Source: JBBDNV01 sp040877415
Lineage (GTDB): Bacteria; Planctomycetota; Planctomycetia; Pirellulales; PALSA-1355
Length of the DNA: 17,368 bases
Assembly (NCBI GenBank): GCA_040877415.1
Contig: JBBDNV010000129.1
Span: 1 to 17,368 of the forward strand
Direction of reading: 5' to 3'
Made by a program: the position numbers and the translations under genes. Below the pieces are notes generated by a model, which was not told the DNA's origin, made no database searches, and worked only from the letters and a program-made list of their open reading frames with translations. Below are positions 7,947-14,341 of the stretch, piece after piece. Position 1 is the first letter of the stretch. Each line of letters begins with the position of its first letter.

Positions 7947-10900
7947 ATGCCGACCCGAGCCGCACGAAGATTTCCGTCCTGTTTTTGGCCGATTGCTGCC
8001 CTTTTGGCCACCAGTTGGCTTGCTCCGCGCGCGTTTGCCCAAGGTTACCCGCCCGAGGAAGCGGCGCGGCACATGACGGTGCCCGAGGGACTCGAAGCGC
8101 AACTGGTCGCCGCCGAGCCGCTGGTGCGCCAGCCGGTGGCGATCGAGTTCGACGACGCCGGACGGTTGTGGGTGATTCAGTACTTGCAGTATCCGAACCC
8201 CGCCGGATTGAAGCGGACCAAGGTGGACCGCTACTCGCGGACCCAATACGACAGAGTGCCCGATCCGCCGCCCCGCGGTCCGCGCGGAGCCGACCGCATC
8301 ACGATTCTCGAGGACACCGACGGCGACGGCCGGGCCGATCGGTGCAAAGATTTTGTCGACGGCTTGAATCTGGCCACGGGGCTGGCCTTCGGGCACGGCG
8401 GAGTGTTCGTCGTGCAAGCGCCCTATCTGTTGTTTTATCCGGACCGCGATCGCAACGACGTTCCCGACGGCGACCCGGAGGTGCTCGTTTCCGGCTTCGG
8501 CATCGAAGACGCGCATTCGGTGGCCAATTCGCTCACCTGGGGTCCGGACGGCTGGCTCTACGGCTGCCAGGGAAGCACCGTGACGGCGCACATCGGCGGC
8601 CTCGAGTTTCAGCAGGGCGTGTGGCGCTATCATCCGATCACTCGCCGCTTCGAGCTGTTTTGCGAAGGGGGCGGCAACTCGTGGGGGCTCGACTTCGATG
8701 CGCAAGGAAACCTGTTTTATTCGACCAACTATGGCGGCTACGCCATGCTGCACGGAGTGCAGGGGGCCTACTACTGGAAACAGTTCGGCAAGCACGGAGC
8801 GCTGCACAACCCGTATGCGTTCGGCTATTTTGAGCACGTGCCGCACAAGAACCTGCGCGGCGGACACGTGACGGTCGGCGGCATCGTCTATCAAGGCGAC
8901 ACTCTGGGCGATGCGTTTCGCGGCAAGTACATCGGCGCCGACTTGCTGGGCCATGCCGTTTACTGGCACGACCTCGATCCGCGCGGCTCCACGTTTTCGG
9001 CCAGCCACGCCGGCGACTTATTGCTGGCCGGCGACACCTGGTTCGCGCCCAGCGACGTGACCGCGGGGCCCGACGGCGCGATCTACGTTTGCGACTGGCA
9101 CGACCAGCGCACCGCCCATCCCGATCCCGACGCCCAATGGGACAGCACCAACGGCCGCATCTACCGCATCGCGAAAAAGCGGACGGGAGTCATTTCCCCG
9201 TCCAAGGTCGACGTGGCGTCGCGATCCACCGCCGAGCTCATCGAACTTTTGGGCCACAAGAACGACTGGTATGTGCGCAAAGCCCGGCGCGTGCTGGCCG
9301 ATCGCCGCGATCCGGAGGCCATCCTGCCCTTGCGCGCGATCGTCATGGAAAGCCAGGACGAGCACCTGGCGCTCGAAGCGCTGTGGGCTTTGTACGTTAG
9401 CGGCGGGCTGTCGGATCCGTTTGCCGACAAGCTGCTCTCTCACGGCAGCGCCGACGTGCGATGGTGGACCGTGCGGCTGCTGGGGGACGAAGAGCGCGTG
9501 TCGCCGTTCTTGGCTTTGCGGTTATCGGAAATCGCGAGGTTCGACGAGAGAGTGGCCGTGCGGGCGCAACTGGCCTCGACGGCCAAGCGATTGCCGAGCG
9601 AGCAAGCACTGGCGATCATCGAGCCATTGCTGGCGTACCGCGAAGATGCCGGCGATCCGCTGGTGCCGCTGCTTTTGTGGTGGGCCGTGGAGCGGCATGC
9701 GATTTCGGCGCGCAAAGGGATCTTGTCAATGTTCGCGCGGCCCGAAGCATGGGAACAGCCGATCGCGCGTGACGTGATCATGGAGTGGCTTGTGCGCCGC
9801 TATGCCGCCGAAAATACCGAGGCCGGCTATCTGGCGTGCGCAGCGCTGCTGGCCGCTGCGCCCGAGCCGGGGCGCGGGCGGATGTTGGCGGCACTCGACC
9901 AGGGGCTCAAAGACCGTTCGGCGACGCTCGGCCCAGATGCCGGCTCGCTGTTTGCCGATCTGGCCCCGCTTAGCGGTAACACCCAAAAACAAATCGAGCG
10001 CACCCGCGACATTCCGCCCCAGCTTGCCGCCGAAATCGATCGGGCCTGGCACGACGACACGACCGACGTGACGCTGGTGCGGCTGGCGGCGCGCCTCGGT
10101 CGTGCCAAGGCACATGACCGGGCCATCGCGATCGCCTCCGACGGGCGGATGCCCGAGGCCCAGCGCATCGAGGCGGTCGAAGCGCTCGGCGAAGTCGGCG
10201 GGCCGCCGGCAATCGAGCCGCTCGTGAAATTGATCGACGCCGGCGCATCGCAGGCGCTTCGTTTGGCGGCACTCGACGCGTTGGCGCGATTCGACGATGA
10301 GCGGATCGCGGCCATTCTCGTCGAAAAGCTCCCCGCCATGGAGCCGGAGCTGCGGGCCAGAACTTGCGACGTGCTGCTGGCGCGCGAAGCCTGGGCGCTC
10401 GAATTGCTCGAGCTGGTCGACCGCGGCGGGTTCACGTCCAAGGACATTGCGGTCGACCAGTTGCGCATCGTGGCCCTGCACAAGAATCCGCAACTCGACG
10501 CGCTGGTGAAAAAACATTGGGGCACGATTCAAAGCGGCACGCCCGAGGAGCGGCTGGCCGAAATGCGGCGCATCAACAACGACCTGCGGGCCGGCGGCGG
10601 CGATCCTCAGGCGGGCAAGGCCCTTTTTGTCAAACATTGCGGCACGTGCCATCGGCTGTTTGGCGAAGGGAACGAGATCGGGCCGGAGTTGACGCGCGGC
10701 AACCGCCAGAACACGGCCGAGCTGTTGGCCACGATCGTCGACCCCAGCGCGGTCGTGCGCCGCGAATATCAGAATTTTCTCGTGCAGACGACCGACGGCC
10801 GCGTGCTCAGCGGCCTGCTGGTGGAGCAGGGCCCCGGCAGCGTCACGTTGCTGGGGGCCAAGAACGAGCGGGCGACGGTTGCCCGCGAAGCGATCGAAAC

Positions 10901-11006
10901 GATCAGCGAATCGGCCGTCTCGCTGATGCCCGAGAATATCTTGACGCCGCTGGCGCCGCAGGAGCTGCGGGACCTGTTCATTTATTTGCAGAGCGATGCG
11001 AAGTGA
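7947..11006 (+). CDS. PVC-type propeller/HEAT/cytochrome c protein
   Basis: This 1019-residue secreted protein matches the planctomycete PVC-type membrane-bound dehydrogenase architecture. A signal peptide ends in 'APRAFA' near residue 31. Residues about 40-415 form a beta-propeller (opening 'MTVPEGLEAQLVAAEPLVRQP', with a DTDGDG loop, 'GPDGWLYGCQG' and 'GPDGAIYVCDWHDQR'). Residues about 425-870 are helical HEAT-like repeats. The C-terminal domain is a monohaem cytochrome c: C898-G-T-C901-H902, with Met994 in 'SLMPENI' as a plausible sixth haem ligand. By family knowledge it may oxidise a sugar or alcohol and pass electrons to the haem; the substrate is not known. A GAGG Shine-Dalgarno lies 5 nt upstream of the ATG. 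It is transcribed away from lhr across about 100 bp in which no strong promoter was recognised. The deacetylase follows after 50 bp, probably cotranscribed. Confidence 0.92.
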   Translation: MPTRAARRFPSCFWPIAALLATSWLAPRAFAQGYPPEEAARHMTVPEGLEAQLVAAEPLVRQPVAIEFDDAGRLWVIQYLQYPNPAGLKRTKVDRYSRTQYDRVPDPPPRGPRGADRITILEDTDGDGRADRCKDFVDGLNLATGLAFGHGGVFVVQAPYLLFYPDRDRNDVPDGDPEVLVSGFGIEDAHSVANSLTWGPDGWLYGCQGSTVTAHIGGLEFQQGVWRYHPITRRFELFCEGGGNSWGLDFDAQGNLFYSTNYGGYAMLHGVQGAYYWKQFGKHGALHNPYAFGYFEHVPHKNLRGGHVTVGGIVYQGDTLGDAFRGKYIGADLLGHAVYWHDLDPRGSTFSASHAGDLLLAGDTWFAPSDVTAGPDGAIYVCDWHDQRTAHPDPDAQWDSTNGRIYRIAKKRTGVISPSKVDVASRSTAELIELLGHKNDWYVRKARRVLADRRDPEAILPLRAIVMESQDEHLALEALWALYVSGGLSDPFADKLLSHGSADVRWWTVRLLGDEERVSPFLALRLSEIARFDERVAVRAQLASTAKRLPSEQALAIIEPLLAYREDAGDPLVPLLLWWAVERHAISARKGILSMFARPEAWEQPIARDVIMEWLVRRYAAENTEAGYLACAALLAAAPEPGRGRMLAALDQGLKDRSATLGPDAGSLFADLAPLSGNTQKQIERTRDIPPQLAAEIDRAWHDDTTDVTLVRLAARLGRAKAHDRAIAIASDGRMPEAQRIEAVEALGEVGGPPAIEPLVKLIDAGASQALRLAALDALARFDDERIAAILVEKLPAMEPELRARTCDVLLAREAWALELLELVDRGGFTSKDIAVDQLRIVALHKNPQLDALVKKHWGTIQSGTPEERLAEMRRINNDLRAGGGDPQAGKALFVKHCGTCHRLFGEGNEIGPELTRGNRQNTAELLATIVDPSAVVRREYQNFLVQTTDGRVLSGLLVEQGPGSVTLLGAKNERATVAREAIETISESAVSLMPENILTPLAPQELRDLFIYLQSDAK

Positions 11007-11056
11007 AAGGATGAAGGCAGGATGAAGGCAGAAGGCAGAAGGCAGAAGGATGAAGG
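11007..11056 (+). repeat. Purine-rich tandem repeat supplying a ribosome binding site
   Basis: The whole gap between the cytochrome and deacetylase genes is a low-complexity array of GAAGGCA and GAAGGATGA-like units with almost no pyrimidines on the coding strand. The last units contain AGAAGGA at 11044-11050, 6 nt before the ATG at 11057, so the repeat itself appears to provide the Shine-Dalgarno. Earlier units contain out-of-frame ATGs with similar purine leaders, which might compete for ribosomes. Confidence 0.75.
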
Positions 11057-12115
11057 ATGAATAAGAAGAAGAAGAGCGAGACGCGGACAACGCGGCGGCG
11101 GTTTCTTTCGTCGGCGGTTGCCGCGGGCGGGGGATTGATTTGCCGCGATGCGCTGCGCGCCGGCGAACCGAGCGACGAGCCGCCGAAGGCGCAAATCGCC
11201 ATCACGCTCGATCTGGAGATGAGCCGAAACTTCCCTGTGTGGGAAGAGACGCGCTGGGACTACGAGAAAGGAAATCTCAACGACGAGACGAAGCGCTACG
11301 CGGTCGAAGCCTGCCGCCGCGTCAAGGCGGCCGGCGGCGTGCTGCACTCGTTCGCGGTCGGCCGGGTGTTCGAGCAACAGGACGTCGACTGGCTGCGGGG
11401 AATCGTCGCGGCCGGGCACCCGGTGGGCAATCACACGTACGATCACGTGAACGTGACGGCCACGAGGCCCGAGGACATCCAGTTTCGCTTTCGCCGCTCG
11501 CCGTGGTTGATCGAAGGCCGCTCGCCGGCGGACGTGATTCGCGAGAACATTCGCCTGGCGAGCGTGGCGCTCAAGACGCGCGTGGGCGTCGAAGCGGCCG
11601 GGTTTCGCACGCCGGGCGGTTTTTCCAAGGGGCTTGTCGATCGCGCGGACGTGCAGCGGATGATCCTGGAGTCGGGCTTTACCTGGGCCAGCAGCCTGTA
11701 TCCGCCGCACGCGCTTGGCGAGCCAATGACCCGGCCGACGGCCGAGGTGTACGATTCGATCGTCACCGCCGGGGCAGTAGCGCAGCCGTTCGAGTACGAA
11801 ACGGGGCTGGTCGAAGTGCCGATGAGCGCGCCCTCCGACATCACGGCTTTTCGCGGCGGCCGCTGGCAGCTCGAATGGTTTTTGGAAGCTGTGCGCCGCG
11901 GCGTCACCTGGGCCATCGAGAATCGCGCGGCCTACGATTTTCTGGGCCACCCGTCGTGCCTGTACGTCACGGATCCCAAGTTTCGCACGATCGACATGAT
12001 CTGCGAGCTGGTGCGCGCCGCCGGCAACCGCGCCGAAATCGTCGACCTCAGCACCTTGGCCAAGCGCGGCGTGGGGCGGCTGGCACCGAACTTTTTCCCA
12101 AAGGGGAATTCGTAG
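11057..12115 (+). CDS. Tat-exported polysaccharide deacetylase-like protein (CE4/NodB)
   Basis: This 352-residue protein has a lysine-rich start and a Tat motif (RRRFLSSA from residue 13), with a probable cleavage site near residue 35. The body matches the NodB/CE4 deacetylase fold. Motif 1 is 'ITLDLEM' (D52, E54), motif 2 is H126-T-Y-D-H130, motif 3 is 'RTPGG' from R184, and a late His lies in 'FLGHP' (H298). CE4 enzymes remove N- or O-acyl groups from polysaccharides using a metal held by an Asp and two His residues. Motif 1 departs from the usual TFDDG: the second Asp position is Leu and an acidic residue follows, so substrate or activity may differ. It lies 50 bp after the cytochrome gene in the same orientation, which suggests a two-gene periplasmic unit. 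Confidence 0.88.
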   Translation: MNKKKKSETRTTRRRFLSSAVAAGGGLICRDALRAGEPSDEPPKAQIAITLDLEMSRNFPVWEETRWDYEKGNLNDETKRYAVEACRRVKAAGGVLHSFAVGRVFEQQDVDWLRGIVAAGHPVGNHTYDHVNVTATRPEDIQFRFRRSPWLIEGRSPADVIRENIRLASVALKTRVGVEAAGFRTPGGFSKGLVDRADVQRMILESGFTWASSLYPPHALGEPMTRPTAEVYDSIVTAGAVAQPFEYETGLVEVPMSAPSDITAFRGGRWQLEWFLEAVRRGVTWAIENRAAYDFLGHPSCLYVTDPKFRTIDMICELVRAAGNRAEIVDLSTLAKRGVGRLAPNFFPKGNS

Positions 12116-12119
12116 ACAT

Positions 12120-12149
12120 TTGACGCAAGATCGGGCCCCATAGTACGAT
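12120..12149 (+). promoter_or_regulatory. Sigma70-like promoter of the ParD-like antitoxin
   Basis: TTGACG (12120-12125, five of six consensus bases) is followed after 18 bp by TACGAT (12144-12149, four of six). It begins 4 bp past the deacetylase stop and lies 24 bp ahead of the antitoxin GTG start. This spacing suits a dedicated promoter for a short leader. Inferred from sequence only. Confidence 0.5.
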
Positions 12150-12172
12150 TGTGCGCTGGAGGGAATCATCCA

Positions 12173-12475
12173 GTGGCCAGCGAGTTATCACCTGAAAAAG
12201 ATGCCTTTGTGGAAATGCTCGTCGCGTCTGGGTGCTTTCCCGATCGACGCCAGGCGCTCGACCACGCGGTTGAACTGCTGCGCGAGGAGTCTGAAACGGT
12301 CGAGGCGGTTCGCGAGGGGCTGGCGTCGATTGAGCGCGGCGAAGGAGTGCCTTTGGACGAGGCGGTCAAAGCACTTCGCGATAAGTACCAGATCGCCGAT
12401 GACGAACAAATCACATCATCGATTCCGCGACGGTTCAGCAGGCGTAGGTCAGGCACTCCGTGCCTGACTACGTGA
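12173..12475 (+). CDS. ParD-like antitoxin, toxinless, with a REP-derived C-terminus
   Basis: This is a 100-residue acidic protein resembling ParD/CopG-type antitoxins: 'LSPEKDAFVEMLVASGCFPDRRQALDHAVELLREE' looks like the ribbon-helix-helix part. A helical tail 'VREGLASIERGEGVPLDEAVKALRDKY' is typical of the toxin-binding arm. The GTG at 12173 was chosen because GGAGGG lies 9 nt upstream; the frame is open to a TTG at 12149, which lacks a ribosome binding site. The last residues (about 'RRSGTPCLTT') are encoded by the REP palindrome at 12444-12471, so the natural C-terminus was probably altered. No ParE-like toxin follows; the next bases are repeats and a transposase remnant. It could be an orphan survivor of a toxin-antitoxin pair or a stand-alone regulator. 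Confidence 0.65.
   Translation: MASELSPEKDAFVEMLVASGCFPDRRQALDHAVELLREESETVEAVREGLASIERGEGVPLDEAVKALRDKYQIADDEQITSSIPRRFSRRRSGTPCLTT
12444..12471. repeat. REP palindrome copy 1
   Basis: Perfect 9-bp arms GTCAGGCAC (12448-12456) and GTGCCTGAC (12460-12468) enclose TCC. GTAG precedes the stem on the plus strand and GTAG also abuts it on the minus strand. It overlaps the last codons of the ParD-like antitoxin gene, whose TAC-containing end and stop lie just beyond it. Confidence 0.85.
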
Positions 12476-12589
12476 ACTGGGCCTCTAGGTTCAGAACGGA
12501 CGACGATTATCGTAATGGTCATCCTATTGCTCTCAACGAGGCTTCTCTTCGGCATCATGTTAGCCGTCCAGGGCCGCTGAAAGGCGAAG
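12472..12589. other. Gene-free AT-richer spacer inside the REP island
   Basis: No convincing gene was found here. A 21-codon plus-strand frame (12515-12580) encodes a short hydrophobic peptide but has no ribosome binding site. A small palindrome (ACGAT/ATCGT) lies near 12500-12513. Base use is less GC-rich than in the flanking genes, which fits imported or decayed DNA. Any ParE-like toxin that once followed the antitoxin is no longer recognisable. Confidence 0.5.
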
Positions 12590-12610
12590 GTCTGGCACGC
12601 CGTGCCTGAC
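12590..12610. repeat. REP palindrome copy 2 (degenerate)
   Basis: GTCTGGCAC and GTGCCTGAC enclose GCC, with one mismatch against the other copies. It lies 6 bp past the stop codon of the RAYT remnant (minus strand). The GTAG foot is not preserved. Confidence 0.75.
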
Positions 12611-12616
12611 AGCCTG

Positions 12617-12880
12617 TTATTCACCCGCTCCGCCAGGCAATCGTTTTTCGTCCGGTGCCGCCGCCCAGGTGGAATTGTAGTGTCCCGCGCGCACCCAACG
12701 ATGAAACGTCGACCAGGGCCAGTCGCGCGGCGAGCGCACCAATCCATGTTTCACCGGGTTGTAGTGGATGTAGTCGAAATGCGCTTCCAGATCGCTTGAG
12801 AATAGAGGCGCACGCTTGGCTGTCACGAGAGTGAAGAAGTATGTTCCACCGGGGACAAAGTACCGTCGATAGTCGGACAT
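12617..12880 (-). pseudogene. RAYT (REP-associated Y1 transposase) remnant, internally deleted
   Basis: An open 87-codon frame begins 'MSDYRRYFVPGGTYFFTLVT', the usual start of RAYT/TnpA_REP proteins, and then jumps after 'APLFSS' directly to 'FDYIHYNPVKHGLVRSPRDW', a C-terminal region of the family. Complete members are roughly 150-200 residues, so about half the protein is missing. The lost part contains the HUH metal-binding motif (typically 'DHLH'), so the product cannot be an active nuclease. The helix that carries the catalytic tyrosine in this family ('DYIHYNP') remains. The deletion kept the frame. REP palindromes flank it on both sides. A REP-binding but non-cutting protein is possible, but decay is the simpler reading. 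Confidence 0.85.
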
Positions 12881-12929
12881 GGGTTGATCGTCCGATCGGC
12901 TGGCGGTTGGTTTGGGATGTCAGGCACCA

Positions 12930-13023
12930 AGTTTCGAACGTCAGGCACGGGGTGCCTGACCTACACCTTCACCTTCACCAGTTTCGAACGTCAGGCACGG
13001 GGTGCCTGACCTACACCTTCACC
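12930..13023. repeat. Tandem direct repeat, two 44-bp REP-bearing copies
   Basis: Two identical 44-bp copies (12930-12973 and 12980-13023) are spaced 50 bp apart. Each holds a TTCGAA-containing lead, a perfect REP palindrome (12940-12960 and 12990-13010) and CTACACCTTCACC. In the right-hand copy that last segment is the end and stop codon of the oxidoreductase gene; the left copy is a duplicate of this gene end. GTAG on the minus strand at each stem foot is part of the repeat. A further half REP (GTCAGGCAC) lies at 12919-12927. Confidence 0.9.
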
Positions 13024-14018
13024 AGGCGCTTGCCGGTGTTGTCGCCGGAGAACAGGCCGATGAAGGCTTGGGGAAGGTTCTCAAAACCCTCGACGATGTC
13101 TTCGCGGTATTTGAGCTTGCCCGCGCGGATCCAGCCGGCCATTTCGGCGATCCCCTGCTGGTACTTGTCGGCGAATTGAAACACCAAAAAACCTTCGGCC
13201 CGGGCTTGCTTGACGATCAGGGCCCCCAGCCAGCGCGGGCCGGTCTCGGGTTTTTCCAGGTTGTATTGCGAAATCTGCCCGCAGATCGCCAGGCGGGCTT
13301 TCACGTTCAACAGCGGGATCACGGCGTCGGTCACCGTGCCGCCGACGTTGTCGAAATAAACGTCAATTCCCCTCGGGCATAGCTCCTTGAGTTTCTCGAC
13401 GTAGTTTTTCGTCGAGCGGTAGTTGAACGCGCCGTCGAAGCCCAGCTCGTCGACCAGGTAGCGCACCTTGTGGTCGGTGCCGGCGATGCCGACAGCGCGG
13501 CAGCCTTTGATTTTGGCGATCTGGCCCACCAGCGAGCCGACGGCGCCGGCGGCGCCGGAGACGACGAGCGTTTCGCCCGCCTTGGGCTGGCCGATGTCCA
13601 AGAGGCCGAAGTAAGCGGTTAGCCCCGGCATTCCCAGCACGCCCAGCGAGGTGGAGATGGGCGCGATCGACGGATCGATCTTGCGCACGCCCTTACCGTT
13701 GGAAAGGGGATACTCTTGCCAACCGAAATCCCCCTGCACGACGTCGCCCGGCTGAAACTGCGAGTTGTTCGATGCGATCACTTCGCCCACGGCGCCGCCG
13801 ACCATCACCGCGCCGATTTCGACCGGCGCCGCATAGGATTTGGCATCCCGAATCCGCCCGCGCATGTAGGGATCGACGGAAATATAGAGCGACTTGACGA
13901 CCATCTCGCCGGCGTTGGGCTCGGGCACCGGGGCCTCGACAAGCTTGAAGTCCGATTCCTTCGGCATGCCGACGGGGCGGGAAGCGAGCGTGAATTTGCG
14001 ATTGATGAGTTTTGGCAT
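13011..14018 (-). CDS. NADP-dependent medium-chain oxidoreductase (CurA/YncB-like)
   Basis: This 335-residue protein belongs to the zinc-independent medium-chain dehydrogenase/reductase group that includes E. coli CurA (YncB) and prostaglandin/leukotriene reductases; length matches. Seen: 'YISVDPYMRGR' (about 46-55), 'GMPGLTAYFGL' (about 129-139), and the Rossmann nucleotide-binding loop 'VSGAAGAVGSLVGQ' (about 153-166). 'YFDNVGG' and a C-terminal 'YREDIVEGFENLPQAFIGLF' are also typical. Such enzymes reduce carbon-carbon double bonds conjugated to carbonyls using NADPH, in the cytoplasm; the substrate here cannot be told. The ATG at 14018 fits the conserved start 'NRKFTLASRPVG'. AGGA about 10 nt upstream is a weak ribosome binding site. 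The stop codon directly abuts a REP palindrome, and a copy of the gene's last 13 bases is duplicated downstream. Confidence 0.93.
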   Translation of the reverse strand: MPKLINRKFTLASRPVGMPKESDFKLVEAPVPEPNAGEMVVKSLYISVDPYMRGRIRDAKSYAAPVEIGAVMVGGAVGEVIASNNSQFQPGDVVQGDFGWQEYPLSNGKGVRKIDPSIAPISTSLGVLGMPGLTAYFGLLDIGQPKAGETLVVSGAAGAVGSLVGQIAKIKGCRAVGIAGTDHKVRYLVDELGFDGAFNYRSTKNYVEKLKELCPRGIDVYFDNVGGTVTDAVIPLLNVKARLAICGQISQYNLEKPETGPRWLGALIVKQARAEGFLVFQFADKYQQGIAEMAGWIRAGKLKYREDIVEGFENLPQAFIGLFSGDNTGKRLVKV

Positions 14019-14077
14019 GGGAGCGGTTTCCTACACACCTTGGTGAAAAGATTTAACAAGCGATGAAGAAAGATTGT

Positions 14078-14233
14078 TTACCACAAAGGCACCAAGAACG
14101 CCAAGAAAAGAGTTCAAAAGGACCACGACCAACACGACGAGCGCGACGAGATTCTGAATTGCAGGACGTCGTGCGCTTTGTGTCGTTGTAGTTGTCTTTT
14201 ACCGTCTTGGTGCCCTTGGTGCCTTGGTGGTTA
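14078..14233. repeat. Nested imperfect inverted repeat (MITE-like)
   Basis: Outer arms at 14078-14105 and 14206-14233 match at 23 of 28 positions as inverted copies; the right arm reads CTTGGTGCCCTTGGTGCC. Inside lie a second pair of weaker complementary segments rich in CACGAC/GTCGTG around a short centre near 14150. The element fills the middle of the 323-bp gap between the divergent oxidoreductase and DUF1501 genes. Nothing else is seen there except a possible -10 box TAAGAT at 14285-14290, 52 bp ahead of the DUF1501 start and without a good -35. No transposase is present, so this is a non-autonomous repeat or structured RNA. Confidence 0.7.
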
Positions 14234-14341
14234 GCTCTTTTGTGGATTTTAGGGCGGATGCTTTTGTTCAGCGGGCACACGCGGTAAGATAAGCGGCGGT
14301 TGATACTTTGCCAGAGCTTGTCCTCTTGGGGGGCGATTGCC

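Larger units (their letters stand above)
12444..13014. mobile_element. Decayed REP/RAYT island (REPtron-like)
   Basis: Between the ParD-like gene and the oxidoreductase lie four palindromes of one REP family plus a half copy, arranged on both sides of a RAYT transposase remnant. The shared core is GTCAGGCAC, a 3-bp loop, and GTGCCTGAC. Three of the four full copies have GTAG at the foot of the stem, the tetranucleotide known from REP elements handled by RAYT enzymes. Copies are at 12448-12468, 12590-12610, 12940-12960 and 12990-13010, with a half copy at 12919-12927. The composition is visible; the link between this REP family and this RAYT is inferred. Confidence 0.7.

Noticed and set aside
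7847..8011. N-terminal extension of Lhr to a GTG at 8011
   Set aside because: It would overlap the divergent cytochrome gene, and the added residues look like translated intergenic sequence without conserved features.
12515..12580. A 21-residue hydrophobic peptide frame in the REP island
   Set aside because: There is no ribosome binding site, it is too short to judge, and it lies in apparently decayed DNA.
12440..13020. Possible CRISPR array, because palindromic units recur
   Set aside because: Spacing is irregular, two copies are degenerate or half, a transposase remnant lies between them, and there are no cas genes; REP elements fit better.
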